The notes under the pieces are model-generated. The model ran no database searches. It was not told where the DNA came from and saw only the letters and a list, made by a program, of their open reading frames with translations. This document shows positions 18,372 through 28,099 of a DNA stretch of 64,000 bases, in pieces. A program made the translations under genes and the position numbers. The DNA is from Roseiarcus sp963732155 (GTDB taxonomy: Bacteria; Pseudomonadota; Alphaproteobacteria; Rhizobiales; Beijerinckiaceae): NCBI GenBank assembly GCA_963732155.1, contig CAVSYB010000007.1, positions 186,001-250,000 on the forward strand, in the 5' to 3' direction. Position 1 is the stretch's first letter. Each line of letters begins with the position of its first letter.

Positions 18372-19507
18372 GGGGTCTGTCCGGCCGGCCCTCGCAAATC
18401 CGCATGCGGACGCTTGCGGGTGAGCGCGATCAAAAAGCCCATGCCCAGGCCGAGCGCCAACAATGACGAGCCGCCATAGGAGATGAACGGCAGCGTCATG
18501 CCCTTGGCCGGGACCGCCCGTATGTTGACGGCGATGTTGATCCAGCTTTGCACGCCGAACATGATCACCAGGCCGGCCGCGGCGAGACGGCAGAACGGGT
18601 CTTCGTTGCGCGAGGCGAGCCACAGGCCGCGCAGCACGATGAAGGCGAAGAAGGCGATCAGCGCGAGGCAGGCGATGATGCCGAACTCCTCGCCGGTGAC
18701 CGCGAAGACGAAGTCGGTATGCGCGTCGGGGAGGATGCGTTTGTAGACCCCTTCGCCCGGGCCCCGCCCGAGCCAGCCGCCCGACAAAATGCTTTGCAGC
18801 GCGGTGTCGACCTGGAACGTGTCGACCAGGCCGCCGCTCGAATCGGGATCGATGAAGCGCAGGACGCGCTCGTGGACATGCGCCGAGAGCTTGAAGGCGA
18901 AGAACCCGCCGAGCGCGCCGGCTCCGCCCAATCCGAGCACCCAGAACCAGTGCAGGCCCGCCATGAAGAACAGCGTCGCCCAGACGATCGAAACGAGCAT
19001 GGTCTGGCCGAAATCGGGCTGCAGGATCAGCGGGACGATCGTCAGGGGCAGCAGCAGGAACGCCAGCATGCGGCTCGCGCCGGCGTTCGCCGCGCGCCCG
19101 CCTTCCGAAAACGCCCAGGCGGCGAGGATGACGAACGCCGGCTTGATGAACTCGGACGGCTGAACGCCGAGAATCCACCGCCGCGAACCCTTGACCTCGG
19201 CGCCGAACAGCAGCGCCAGAACGATCAGCGCCATGCTGATCGCGAAGGCGATCAGCGCCGCGCGCCGCACGTGCCGCGGCGATAAAAAGGAGCTGGCGAT
19301 CATCAGCAGCGCGGTCGGCGCCAGCAGCAGCGCCTGCCGGTCGACGAAATGAAACGTCGGCAGATTCAAACGCTCCGCGACGGCGGGGCTGGCGGCGAGC
19401 GCCATCACCAGGCCGATCACCATCAGCGCGCCGAACGAGCCGAGCAACCAGCGGTCGATCGAACGGAACCAGTCGGCGACGGGGCCGCGTTCAGCGCGTG
19501 AAATCAT
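18368..19507 (-). CDS. ftsW: Lipid II glycan polymerase FtsW
   Basis: SEDS-family septal peptidoglycan glycosyltransferase working with FtsI. About 379 residues, around ten membrane segments. Conserved blocks are KGSRRWILGVQPSEFIKPA, QPDFGQTMLVSIVW, the extracytoplasmic loop with DTFQVDTALQSILSGGW, GEEFGIIACLALIA and the C-terminal GMTLPFISYGGSS. The ATG overlaps the murD stop as ATGA. The open frame extends upstream only as the antisense/alternate frame of murD. Confidence 0.95.
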   Translation of the reverse strand: MISRAERGPVADWFRSIDRWLLGSFGALMVIGLVMALAASPAVAERLNLPTFHFVDRQALLLAPTALLMIASSFLSPRHVRRAALIAFAISMALIVLALLFGAEVKGSRRWILGVQPSEFIKPAFVILAAWAFSEGGRAANAGASRMLAFLLLPLTIVPLILQPDFGQTMLVSIVWATLFFMAGLHWFWVLGLGGAGALGGFFAFKLSAHVHERVLRFIDPDSSGGLVDTFQVDTALQSILSGGWLGRGPGEGVYKRILPDAHTDFVFAVTGEEFGIIACLALIAFFAFIVLRGLWLASRNEDPFCRLAAAGLVIMFGVQSWINIAVNIRAVPAKGMTLPFISYGGSSLLALGLGMGFLIALTRKRPHADLRGPAGQTP

Positions 19508-20934
19508 GGTCCGCTCCCGGCTTTCTGGGCGTTGATCGATGGTCCGGCGGGCGCCCCGATCAGGCGCGCGACGAGGGCGCGGAAGGCGTCGCCGCGCCTC
19601 TCGAAATTGGCGAACTGGTCGTAGGAGGCGCAGGCCGGCGACAGCAGGACGACCGGTTCCGGAGCGGCGCTCGCCCGCGCGTCGCGCGCCGCGGCGGCGA
19701 CGGCCGCGTCGAGCGTCCCGCAAAGTTCGAAAGGGACCGCGCCGCCGAGCGTGCGTGCAAATTCCTCGCTCGCCGCGCCGATCAGATAGGCCTTGGCGAT
19801 CTTCGGGAAGAGGCCGCGCAGGGGCTCGATGCCGCCCTCCTTCGGCTTGCCGCCGAGAATCCAGAAGATGTCCGAGAACGAGAGCAGCGCCTTCTCCGCG
19901 GCGTCGGCGTTGGTGGCTTTCGAATCGTTGACGAACAAGACCCGGCCGAGGCGGCCGACCTGCTCCATGCGATGGGCGAGGCCGGGAAAGGAGGCGAGGC
20001 CGCTCGCAATTTCACGGACGCGCAAACCGAGCGTCTTGGCGGCGGCGAAGGCGAAGGCGGCGTTCTGCCCGTTGTGAACGCCGCGCAGAGCGGGCGCGGC
20101 GCGCAGGTCGATCACCGGCGCTCCCCCGGCGCCGCTCTCGACGATGCGATGATCCTCGACGAAAATGTCGCTGTCGCGCGCGCCGCGGGACGAGATGGTC
20201 ACGACGCGCGTTCGCCCGCGTGCACGCAGCCGGGCTGCGATCGCCCGGCACGCGTCGTCGTCGACGCCGACCAGCGCGACGTCGGCGCGCGCAACGAGGC
20301 GCTCCTTGACGGCCGCGTAATTCTCGAACGTCCCGTGCCGATCGAGATGATCGGGGGTGATGTTGAGCAGCGCGCCGATGCTCGGATTGAGGCCAGGGGC
20401 GAGGTCGATCTGGAACGAGGAGCATTCCACGACGTGAATCCGGTTGTCGGCCGCCGGCGCCAATTCGAGGATCGGCACGCCGATGTTGCCGCCCATCTGC
20501 GCGTCGCGCCCCGCCTCGCGCAGGATGTGGGCGATCAACGCCGTCGTGGTCGACTTGCCGTTGGCGCCGGTGATGGCGACCAATGGCGCGCGCGGCGCCA
20601 CCGCGGCGCGCTCCCGGCAGAACAATTCGATGTCGCCGATGACTTCGATTCCGGCGGCGCGCGCGCGCTCCACCGTCCAATGCGGCCTGGGATGGGTCAG
20701 CGGCGCGCCCGGGGTCAGGATCAGCGCCGCGTAGTCGCGCCAGTCGGCGGCGGCGAGATCGACAATTCGCACGCCCGCGGCGCGCGCCCGCTCCCTGGCG
20801 GCGCCGTCATCGTCGAACGCCGCGACTTCGGCGCCGCCGAGAACGAGCGCATGCGCCGTCGGCAGCCCCGAGCCTCCGAGGCCGAACAGCGCGACCTTGC
20901 GGCCGGCGAAACAGCGGACCGCGATCATGCTCAC
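19504..20934 (-). CDS. murD: UDP-MurNAc-L-alanine:D-glutamate ligase MurD
   Basis: Cytoplasmic Mur ligase adding D-glutamate to UDP-MurNAc-L-Ala. 476 residues in three domains. The ATP loop is ITGANGKSTTTALI, followed by MGGNIGVPIL and the mid-domain NITPDHLDRHGTFE; the C-terminal domain carries FVNDSKATNADAAEKAL. Overlap with mraY at the start and ftsW at the stop places it in the coupled dcw chain. Confidence 0.95.
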   Translation of the reverse strand: MSMIAVRCFAGRKVALFGLGGSGLPTAHALVLGGAEVAAFDDDGAARERARAAGVRIVDLAAADWRDYAALILTPGAPLTHPRPHWTVERARAAGIEVIGDIELFCRERAAVAPRAPLVAITGANGKSTTTALIAHILREAGRDAQMGGNIGVPILELAPAADNRIHVVECSSFQIDLAPGLNPSIGALLNITPDHLDRHGTFENYAAVKERLVARADVALVGVDDDACRAIAARLRARGRTRVVTISSRGARDSDIFVEDHRIVESGAGGAPVIDLRAAPALRGVHNGQNAAFAFAAAKTLGLRVREIASGLASFPGLAHRMEQVGRLGRVLFVNDSKATNADAAEKALLSFSDIFWILGGKPKEGGIEPLRGLFPKIAKAYLIGAASEEFARTLGGAVPFELCGTLDAAVAAAARDARASAAPEPVVLLSPACASYDQFANFERRGDAFRALVARLIGAPAGPSINAQKAGSGP

Positions 20935-22013
20935 CTCAACTTCAGCGTCGACAGGCCGATCATCGCCAGCACGAAGGCGACGATCCAGAAGCGCATGACG
21001 ATTTGCGGCTCCGACCAGCCGAGCTGCTCGAAGTGATGATGGATCGGCGCCATGCGGAACACTCGTTTGCCGGTCAGCTTGAACGAGGCGACCTGCACGA
21101 CGACCGACAAGGCCTCCATGACGAACAGCCCGCCGATGATGGCGAGCACGATCTCATGCTTGATGGTGACGGCGATGGCGCCGAGCAGGCCGCCGAGCGC
21201 CAGGGATCCGGTGTCGCCCATGAAGATTTGCGCGGGCGGCGCGTTGAACCAGAGAAAGCCGACGCCCGCGCCGATCAGCGCGCCGCACACCACGACGAGG
21301 TCGCCGGCGTGCGGCACGTGGTTGATGCCGAGATAGCGCGCGAAGAAGAGATTGCCGACCAGATAGGCGATCAGCCCGAGCGTCGCCGCGCCGATCATCA
21401 CCGGCACGATCGCCAGCCCGTCCAGTCCGTCGGTCAGATTCACCGCATTGCCGAAGGCGACGATGACGAACGGCCCGAACAGCAGAAAGCCCCAACCGAG
21501 ATCGACGACATAGCCGTTGACGAAGGGCACGGCGAGCGAGGTCGCGCCGGGCGCGCCGATCGCGGCCATCGCATAGCATCCGATCAGGGCGACCACGAAT
21601 TCTAGGGCGAGACGAAGGCGGCCGGAAAAGCCGTTGTGCGATTGCTTGGTCACCTTGAGATAGTCGTCGTAGAATCCGATCGCGCCGAAGCCGACGGTGA
21701 TGAACAGGACGATCCACACATAGGGGCTCTCGAGATTGGCCCACAGCAGCGAGGCCGCCAGCAGCCCGCACAGGATCATCAGCCCGCCCATCGTCGGCGT
21801 GCCCTTCTTGGTGAGCAGGTGCGATTGCGGACCGTCGGCGCGGATCGGCTGGCCTTTGCCCTGCTTGAGACGCAACGCCGAAATGATCGTCGGGCCGAAG
21901 AAGAACACCAGGAACAGGCCGGTGCCCGCCGCGCCGATGGTGCGGAACGTCAGATAGCGAAACAGGTTCAGCGGGCTGAACAGATGCGAGAAATTGGCGA
22001 GCCAGGTCAGCAT
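20931..22013 (-). CDS. mraY: Phospho-MurNAc-pentapeptide transferase MraY
   Basis: Membrane enzyme that links phospho-MurNAc-pentapeptide to undecaprenyl phosphate, giving lipid I. 360 residues, ten membrane segments. Motifs: KKGTPTMGGLMIL, the catalytic aspartates in GFYDDYLKVTKQSHNG, NLTDGLDGLAI, FMGDTGSLALGG, and the histidine-rich APIHHHFEQLGW near the C-terminus. The start overlaps the murF end by seven bases. Confidence 0.96.
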   Translation of the reverse strand: MLTWLANFSHLFSPLNLFRYLTFRTIGAAGTGLFLVFFFGPTIISALRLKQGKGQPIRADGPQSHLLTKKGTPTMGGLMILCGLLAASLLWANLESPYVWIVLFITVGFGAIGFYDDYLKVTKQSHNGFSGRLRLALEFVVALIGCYAMAAIGAPGATSLAVPFVNGYVVDLGWGFLLFGPFVIVAFGNAVNLTDGLDGLAIVPVMIGAATLGLIAYLVGNLFFARYLGINHVPHAGDLVVVCGALIGAGVGFLWFNAPPAQIFMGDTGSLALGGLLGAIAVTIKHEIVLAIIGGLFVMEALSVVVQVASFKLTGKRVFRMAPIHHHFEQLGWSEPQIVMRFWIVAFVLAMIGLSTLKLR

Positions 22014-23440
22014 GGATTGTCTTTCACTCGCTCGCCGGGGGGGCGCGAAAAACGCGTGCGAAGCGCCGCGACGATCGGCTCCATGGCGCTACCGTTCGAC
22101 CCTTTGACCATCACGACGTCGCCGCCGCGCGCCGCATCGAAGACCGATTGCCCGATGTCGGCGGAACGCTCGCCCCATGATCCGCGGATCGCCGGCGGCG
22201 AAGCGTCGAACAGGCCGCGCATCAACGGCCCGGCGCAGAACAGGAGATCGACCTTGTTGCGCGCCAGATCGCTCGCCAGCGCGAGATGCGATCGCGCCGC
22301 CTCGGCGCCGAGCTCCAGCATGTCGCCGAGCACGGCGATGCGGCGTCCGCCGACCGCCGGCGTGGTCGCGCCGAGCAGCGCGAGCGCGGCGCGCATCGAG
22401 GCGGGATTGGCGTTGTAGCTTTCGTCGATCAAGGTGAAAGCGCCGTCGGCGCCGTGCAGGGTCAGGCGTTCGCCGCGGCCCTTCTGCGCGGAGAATTGCG
22501 CGAGCGCGGCGGCGCCTTGGGCGGGATCGGCGCCGAGCGCCGCGAGCGCGAGCAGCACGCCAAGCGCGTTCTGCGCCATATGCAGGCCCGGCGCGCCGAG
22601 GCTGAAGACGATCGGGCGGCCGTCAAGCGACGCTTCGACCCGCGCCGCCTCCGGCTCGAAACGCAGCAGCCGCGCATCCGCGGCGGCGTCGGCGCCGAAG
22701 GTTTTCACCACGCGCCCGGTCTGCCCGGCGCGCTGCTCCAGCAGCGCAAATTGCGGCGCGTCGCGATTGAGGACGATCGTTCCGCCGGGCTCGACGCCGC
22801 CGAAGATCTCCGCCTTGGCCTCGGCGATCGCCTCGAGCGAGCCGAGGTGCTCCACATGCACCGGCGCGATCGTCGTCACCAGCGCGACATGCGGACGCAC
22901 CATCGCCGCCAGCGGCGCGATCTCGCCGGGATGGTTCATGCCGATCTCGAACACGCCGAACGCCGAGGCGGCCGGCATGCGCGCCAGCGTCAGCGGCACG
23001 CCCCAATGGTTGTTGTAGGAGGCGGCCGACGCATGGGTCGGCCCGGCGGCGGCGAGCGCGACCCGCAGCATTTCCTTGACGCTGGTCTTGCCGACCGAGC
23101 CGGTCACCGCGACGATGCGGGCGCGCGTGCGGGCGCGCGCGGCGACGCCGAGGCGCTCCATCGCGCGCAGCGTGTCCTCGACCGCGAAAACCGCTCCGAG
23201 CGCGGCGAATTCGGCCGCCCGCGGGCGCGTCACCACGCAGGCTCCCGCCCCCGCCGCGAAGGCGCGCCCGACATGATCATGGCCGTCGCCCATCTCGCCC
23301 TTGATGGCGAAAAACAGATCGCGCGGGCGAAGCGTGCGCGTATCGATCGACACCCCCTCGATCGGCGCGCGCAGCGGCGCGCCGGGCGGCGCGCCAAGAG
23401 CCTCCGTCAGCTCCGCCTCGCTCCACAGCGCGTCGCTCAT
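22007..23440 (-). CDS. murF: UDP-MurNAc-tripeptide:D-Ala-D-Ala ligase MurF
   Basis: Adds D-alanyl-D-alanine to the UDP-MurNAc tripeptide. 477 residues. The N-terminal domain has IDTRTLRPRDLFFAIKGEM, the ATP loop is VTGSVGKTSVKEMLR, the central domain has ASYNNHWGVPLTLARMP and EIGMNHPGEI, and the C-terminal region has DESYNANPASMRAAL. ATGA overlap with murE shows tight coupling. Confidence 0.95.
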   Translation of the reverse strand: MSDALWSEAELTEALGAPPGAPLRAPIEGVSIDTRTLRPRDLFFAIKGEMGDGHDHVGRAFAAGAGACVVTRPRAAEFAALGAVFAVEDTLRAMERLGVAARARTRARIVAVTGSVGKTSVKEMLRVALAAAGPTHASAASYNNHWGVPLTLARMPAASAFGVFEIGMNHPGEIAPLAAMVRPHVALVTTIAPVHVEHLGSLEAIAEAKAEIFGGVEPGGTIVLNRDAPQFALLEQRAGQTGRVVKTFGADAAADARLLRFEPEAARVEASLDGRPIVFSLGAPGLHMAQNALGVLLALAALGADPAQGAAALAQFSAQKGRGERLTLHGADGAFTLIDESYNANPASMRAALALLGATTPAVGGRRIAVLGDMLELGAEAARSHLALASDLARNKVDLLFCAGPLMRGLFDASPPAIRGSWGERSADIGQSVFDAARGGDVVMVKGSNGSAMEPIVAALRTRFSRPPGERVKDNPC

Positions 23441-24885
23441 GCCGCGTCCTTCAGCGCGGCGCGCGCGACGTCATGGTCGGAAAACGGCAGCGTCCGATCG
23501 CCGACAATCTGGCCGGTTTCGTGGCCCTTGCCGGCGATCAGCAACGCGTCGCCGGCCGTCAGCATGGCGATGGCGGCGCGGATCGCCTGCCGGCGGTCGC
23601 CGATCTCGATGGCGTCCGGCGCGCCGGCCAGAATGGCGGCGCGAATGGCGGCCGGATCCTCCGAGCGCGGATTGTCGTCCGTCACGATGACCACGTCGGC
23701 CCGCCGCGCGGCGATTTCCCCCATGATCGCGCGCTTGCCGGGGTCGCGATCGCCCCCGCATCCGAACACCGTCACCAGACGATTGCGCACGAAGGGCCGC
23801 AGCGTCGCCAGCGCCTTATCGAGCGCGTCGGGCTTGTGCGCATAGTCGACGAAGACCGGCGCGCCATGACGCTGGCCGATCTGCTCCAGGCGCCCCGGCG
23901 CGCCGGCCAGGCTCTCCAAAGCCTGGAACACCGCGCCGGCCTCGCCGCCCGTCGCGATGCACAATCCCGCCGCGACGAGCGCGTTGGAGACCTGGAAGTC
24001 GCCCGGCAGCGGCAGCCACGCGCTCCACCGGCGCCCGGCGTGCGCCAGATCGAGGCGCGTCGCAAAGCCCTCGCGCGACGCGGCGAGGAGACGGATCGCC
24101 TCCCCCTTGGCGCCGACGGTGAAAACCGCGAGCCCGCGCCGCTTCGCCGCTTCGACGACCCGCGCCGCGACATCGGCGTCGGCGTCGACCACCGCCGGCG
24201 CGCCGGGGCGGAGCAATTCCGTGAACAGGCGCAGCTTGGCCGCCAGATAGGCCTCTTCGGTCGCGTGGTAATCGAGATGATCGCGCGAAAGATTGGTGAA
24301 CGCGCCGGCGGCGAGGCGCACCCCGTCGAGCCGCTTCTGATCGAGGCCGTGCGAGGACGCCTCCATCGCCAGATGGGTGACGCCGGCGCGCGCCAGTTCG
24401 TCGAGCGACCGATGCAGGGCGACCGGGTCCGGCGTCGTCAGCGACCCATAGACATTCACCTTGCGCGAGACGATGCCGAGCGTGCCGAGCGAGGCCGCTT
24501 CAAAGCCGAGCCGCGTCCAGATCTGCCGCGTGAAGGCGGCGACCGAGGTCTTGCCGCTGGTGCCGGTCACGGCGACGATCGTCTCAGGCTGGCGCGGGTG
24601 GAGCCGCGCCGCGGCGCGCGCCAGCGCCGCGCGCGCGTCGGCGAGGCGGACATAGGCGACGCCGGCCGGCAGCCGCGGCGGCGCCCGTTCGGCGATGATG
24701 ACGCTGGCGCCGCGCTCGGCCGCCTCGGCGATGAAGGCGAGCCCGTCCTGCCGGGCGCCGGCCAGCGCGAAGAACACGTCGCCGCGCGTCACCTTGCGGC
24801 TGTCGGCGCACAGGCCCGCCACCGCGAGCGTCGCGAGCGCGCTCGCCCGCGCAGGCACATCGATCAGATCGCGAAGCTGCGTCAC
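23437..24885 (-). CDS. murE: UDP-MurNAc-tripeptide ligase MurE, meso-diaminopimelate type
   Basis: Adds the third stem amino acid. 482 residues. The P-loop is VTGTSGKTSVAAFTR; substrate-binding YGSLTTPDPVALHRSL, MEASSHGLDQKRLDGV and FTNLSRDHLDYHATEEAY follow. The specificity motif DDNPRSEDP contains DNPR, which marks meso-diaminopimelate rather than lysine ligases and fits a Gram-negative wall. Overlaps ftsI (ATGA) and murF (ATGA). Confidence 0.96.
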   Translation of the reverse strand: MTQLRDLIDVPARASALATLAVAGLCADSRKVTRGDVFFALAGARQDGLAFIAEAAERGASVIIAERAPPRLPAGVAYVRLADARAALARAAARLHPRQPETIVAVTGTSGKTSVAAFTRQIWTRLGFEAASLGTLGIVSRKVNVYGSLTTPDPVALHRSLDELARAGVTHLAMEASSHGLDQKRLDGVRLAAGAFTNLSRDHLDYHATEEAYLAAKLRLFTELLRPGAPAVVDADADVAARVVEAAKRRGLAVFTVGAKGEAIRLLAASREGFATRLDLAHAGRRWSAWLPLPGDFQVSNALVAAGLCIATGGEAGAVFQALESLAGAPGRLEQIGQRHGAPVFVDYAHKPDALDKALATLRPFVRNRLVTVFGCGGDRDPGKRAIMGEIAARRADVVIVTDDNPRSEDPAAIRAAILAGAPDAIEIGDRRQAIRAAIAMLTAGDALLIAGKGHETGQIVGDRTLPFSDHDVARAALKDAA

Positions 24886-26678
24886 TCCTTCGACACCTTG
24901 TCTGCGTCGAACCCGAATCCCAGCCGCGCGAGCAGGGGGAAGGGTTGCGTCGGAAATTCCTGGGCCGGCGGCACGCCGACCAGCGGCTCGACGCGCTCGA
25001 TCAGCCGCCCGGTCACCCGCCCGGCGTTGTGCGCCGCGGTATGAAAGCCGCCGTCCCCCGCGATGGCGTGCGGCTCGTCGTAGAGGACCATATAGAGATA
25101 TTTCGGCTTGTCGGCAGGCGTGATCGCCATGAAAGTGGCGAAAACCTTGTCCTTCGAATAGTGGCCGTGCACGATCTTGTCGGCGGTGCCGGTCTTGCCT
25201 CCGACGTAGTAGCCGGGAATGTTGGCGAAGCCCGCCGAGCCGTGCGTGGCGTTCGAGCGCAGGAGATAGCGCATCGATTCGGAGGTCTGGGCGCTGATCA
25301 CGCGGCGGCTTTCGGCAAGCGCCTGTTCGGGCGTGCGCCTGAGGAAGGTCGGCGTCATGATATTGCCGCCGTTGACCAATGCGGCGACCGCCATCATCGC
25401 CTGGAGCGGCGCCACGTTGATGCCTTGGCCGAAGGCGATGGTCATGGTGTTCAGTTCGCCCCAGCGCTTGGGAACGAGCGGCTCGGCGCTCTCGGGCAGT
25501 TCGGTGCGCAGCCGGTCGAGCTGGCCCATCTTCCTCAGGAAGGCCTGGTGCCCCTCGACGCCGACCATCAGCGCCATGCGCGCCGCTCCGATATTGGAGG
25601 AATGGGTGAACACCTCCGGCACCGTCAACATGCGATGGGTCGCCTCGAAATCGTGGATGGTGAAGCGGCCATAGCGCAGGCTGTCGCGCGCGTCGATCCG
25701 GGTGCCGAGATTGACCCTGCCCGCTTCGAGCGCCATCGCCAGGGTGAGCGCCTTGAAGGTCGAGCCCATTTCGTAGACGCCGACGTTGACGCGGTTGATG
25801 ACGGCCGGGTCCTTCATGTCGCCGGGATTGTTGGGATCGAAGTCCGGCAGCGATTCCAGCGCGATGATCTCGCCGGTGTTGACGTCCATGATCGCCCCCG
25901 CCCCGGCCTTGGCCTGAAAGCGCTCCATGCCCAGTTGCAATTCGTCCCGCAGCGCGTGCGTGGCGCGCAGATCGAGCGACAGCCGCACCGGCTTCAGACT
26001 GTCCGGATCGACGCTGAAGCCGGCGACATGGGGATCGGTGAGGCTCTGGTTGTCGAGATATTTCTCCATGCCGGCGATGCCGATGTTGTCGTTGTCGACG
26101 AAGCCGATGACATGGGCGCCCAGCGGCCCGTTGGGATAGACGCGCTTGTTCTCCGGCAGGAAGCCGACGCCGGGCAGGCCCAGATGAAAGATCTCCTGCT
26201 GCTCCTTGGCGGTGACGTGGCGCTTGACCCAGACGAAGCCCTTCTTCGAGCCGAGCCGGTCGCGCAGCTCCCTGGCGTCGACGTCCGGCAGGACGGCGGT
26301 GATCAGCTCGACCGCCTCGTCCTTGTCGATGATCCGGCGCGGCTCGGCGAACACCGACATGGTCTTGACGTCGGTCGCCAGAATCTCACCGTTGCGGTCC
26401 AGCATGTCGGGGCGCGCGCCCGACGCCGCCTCGTCGGCCGCGACCTTCAGGGTCTGCGGCGGATCGTGCGACAGGCCGAGCAGAACGAGCTTGGCGGCGA
26501 CGCCGGCGTAGGCGACGAACAGGCCGAGCATCAACAGGCGGATGCGTCCGCCGCTCTTGTCGAGCCTGGCGCGCAACAGGTCGTGGCCGAGGCTCCGCAG
26601 CCGCACCAAGGAAACGGCGAAGCTCCTGGCGCCCGCGGGTTTGTCCGGCGGCGAGGCGGTCATTGGGTCCTCGGTCAT
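24882..26678 (-). CDS. ftsI: Septal transpeptidase FtsI (PBP3)
   Basis: Class B penicillin-binding protein that cross-links septal peptidoglycan. 598 residues. One N-terminal membrane anchor (IRLLMLGLFVAYAGVAAKLV, about residues 46-66), a pedestal domain, then the transpeptidase with active-site serine in GSTFKALTLAM (SxxK), SSN in THSSNIGAARM and KTGT in YVGGKTGTADKI. It lies three bases after ftsL and overlaps murE at its end, the standard dcw order. Confidence 0.95.
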   Translation of the reverse strand: MTEDPMTASPPDKPAGARSFAVSLVRLRSLGHDLLRARLDKSGGRIRLLMLGLFVAYAGVAAKLVLLGLSHDPPQTLKVAADEAASGARPDMLDRNGEILATDVKTMSVFAEPRRIIDKDEAVELITAVLPDVDARELRDRLGSKKGFVWVKRHVTAKEQQEIFHLGLPGVGFLPENKRVYPNGPLGAHVIGFVDNDNIGIAGMEKYLDNQSLTDPHVAGFSVDPDSLKPVRLSLDLRATHALRDELQLGMERFQAKAGAGAIMDVNTGEIIALESLPDFDPNNPGDMKDPAVINRVNVGVYEMGSTFKALTLAMALEAGRVNLGTRIDARDSLRYGRFTIHDFEATHRMLTVPEVFTHSSNIGAARMALMVGVEGHQAFLRKMGQLDRLRTELPESAEPLVPKRWGELNTMTIAFGQGINVAPLQAMMAVAALVNGGNIMTPTFLRRTPEQALAESRRVISAQTSESMRYLLRSNATHGSAGFANIPGYYVGGKTGTADKIVHGHYSKDKVFATFMAITPADKPKYLYMVLYDEPHAIAGDGGFHTAAHNAGRVTGRLIERVEPLVGVPPAQEFPTQPFPLLARLGFGFDADKVSKE

Positions 26679-26681
26679 GAC

Positions 26682-27062
26682 CTACCTCGTGGATGGGCTG
26701 GCGCCGGTCACCCCGGGGCTCGGCGTCGCCGTCGGGCCGGGAAAGCCGAGCGCCTCGATCTTGCGGGCGATCGAATCGATCTTGGGCAGCGGCAACGGCA
26801 GATCCGCCGCCTTGACGATCTGATGCAGCGACAAAGGTTGCGATTCAAGCTGTTTGTCGGCGAGCGCCTGCAGGCGGTCGGGGCGCGTCAGGAAGGCGTA
26901 TTCGGCGCGCAAGACATTGATCGCGTCGCGCTCCTTGGCGATCAGGTGGCGCGTCTTGACGACCTGCTCCGAGGCGTAGATCGTCTGGTATTTCACGGAA
27001 TAGACATAAACCGCCGAGCCGACCAGCGCGGCGATGGCGATGATGTGCATGAAGCGCCACAT
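26682..27062 (-). CDS. ftsL: Cell division protein FtsL
   Basis: Small bitopic divisome protein that bridges FtsQ-FtsB to FtsWI. 126 residues. A single membrane helix near the start (IIAIAALVGSAVYVYSV) is followed by an amphipathic/coiled region (RHLIAKERDAINVLRAEYAFL) and a Pro/Ser-rich tail. Sequence conservation of FtsL is low; the call rests on topology, size and its place between rsmH and ftsI. The ATG overlaps the rsmH stop (ATGA). Confidence 0.88.
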   Translation of the reverse strand: MWRFMHIIAIAALVGSAVYVYSVKYQTIYASEQVVKTRHLIAKERDAINVLRAEYAFLTRPDRLQALADKQLESQPLSLHQIVKAADLPLPLPKIDSIARKIEALGFPGPTATPSPGVTGASPSTR

Positions 27063-28099
27063 CAGCCTCTCCTTCGCCGCTCGCCCGGCAGACGGGTCAA
27101 CGCCATGAGATCGGCGTCCGGACCGCGCGCCGGCGCGCCGGTGCGCTCGCCGAAGCGCAGCTTCGCCGGACGCGAGCGCGGATTTTCGGCGCGCTCGCGC
27201 TCGCCCGCGACGATCGGCTGGCCGGCGCCGACAAGAAAGGTCGGCGCGGCGCGCGCCGGCTCGCCGGGCAGCAGGCGCGAAGCGGCTTCGCCCCGGCCCG
27301 AGCGCCGCGCGAAAAACTGTTTGACGATGCGGTCTTCCAGCGAGTGGAACGTCACCACGGCGAGACGGCCGCCCGGCGCCAGGACCTCTTCGGCGGCGAA
27401 CAGGCCCCTGGCGAGCTCGCCCAGTTCGTCATTGACCGCGATGCGCAGCGCCTGGAAGCTGCGCGTCGCCGGATGGGTCAGTTCGCCGGGCTTGGCCGGC
27501 GCGACGCGTTCGATCATTTGCGCGAGCCGCAGCGTCGAGGCGTAGGGCGCCGCCGCCCGGTCGGCGACGACGGCGCGCGCGATGCGGCGCGCCGCGCGCT
27601 CCTCGCCGTAGTGGTAGAGAATGTCGGCGATCGTCGCTTCGTCGTCCTGCGCCAGGATATCGGCGGCGGTGCGCCCCGTCTGCTCCATGCGCATGTCGAG
27701 CGGCGCGTCATAGCGCAGCGAGAATCCGCGCGCGGCGTCGTCGATCTGCATCGAGGAAACGCCGATGTCGAGAACGACGCCGTCAAGCCGCCCGACGCCG
27801 AGACCGCGCGCGATGAGGTCGAGCTCGCCAAAGCGACCCTCGACAAGACGCAGGCGCCCGCCCGACGCCTCCATCAGGGCGCGGCCGCCGGCGATGGCCT
27901 GCGGGTCGCGATCGAGCGCGACCACCTGCGCGCCGCGCGCCAGCATGGCGCTGGCGTAGCCGCCCGCGCCAAACGTGCCGTCGAGATAGACTCCGCCCTC
28001 CTTTACGCAGAGGGCGGAGACAACCTCCTCAAGGAGAACGGGAATGTGACGGGCCGGTCCGCCAGCAGCGGGTTGCCCCCCGCTGCGGCCCGTCGTCAT
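27062..28099 (-). CDS. rsmH: 16S rRNA (cytosine1402-N4)-methyltransferase RsmH (MraW)
   Basis: Methylates N4 of C1402 in 16S rRNA. About 345 residues. It begins MTTGRSGGQPAAGG, then the conserved HIPVLLEEVVSAL, SAM motif DGTFGAGGYASAML, GVVLDIGVSSMQIDDA and RGFSLRYDAPLDMRM, and near the C-terminus VVTFHSLEDRIVKQFF. The ATG at 28099 overlaps the mraZ stop; the longer open frame is read-through of mraZ in another frame. Confidence 0.95.
   Translation of the reverse strand: MTTGRSGGQPAAGGPARHIPVLLEEVVSALCVKEGGVYLDGTFGAGGYASAMLARGAQVVALDRDPQAIAGGRALMEASGGRLRLVEGRFGELDLIARGLGVGRLDGVVLDIGVSSMQIDDAARGFSLRYDAPLDMRMEQTGRTAADILAQDDEATIADILYHYGEERAARRIARAVVADRAAAPYASTLRLAQMIERVAPAKPGELTHPATRSFQALRIAVNDELGELARGLFAAEEVLAPGGRLAVVTFHSLEDRIVKQFFARRSGRGEAASRLLPGEPARAAPTFLVGAGQPIVAGERERAENPRSRPAKLRFGERTGAPARGPDADLMALTRLPGERRRRG

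Noticed and set aside
24945..27545. Very long plus-strand open frame opposite ftsI, ftsL and rsmH
   Set aside because: Produced by high third-position GC; spans three real genes on the other strand and shows no motif.
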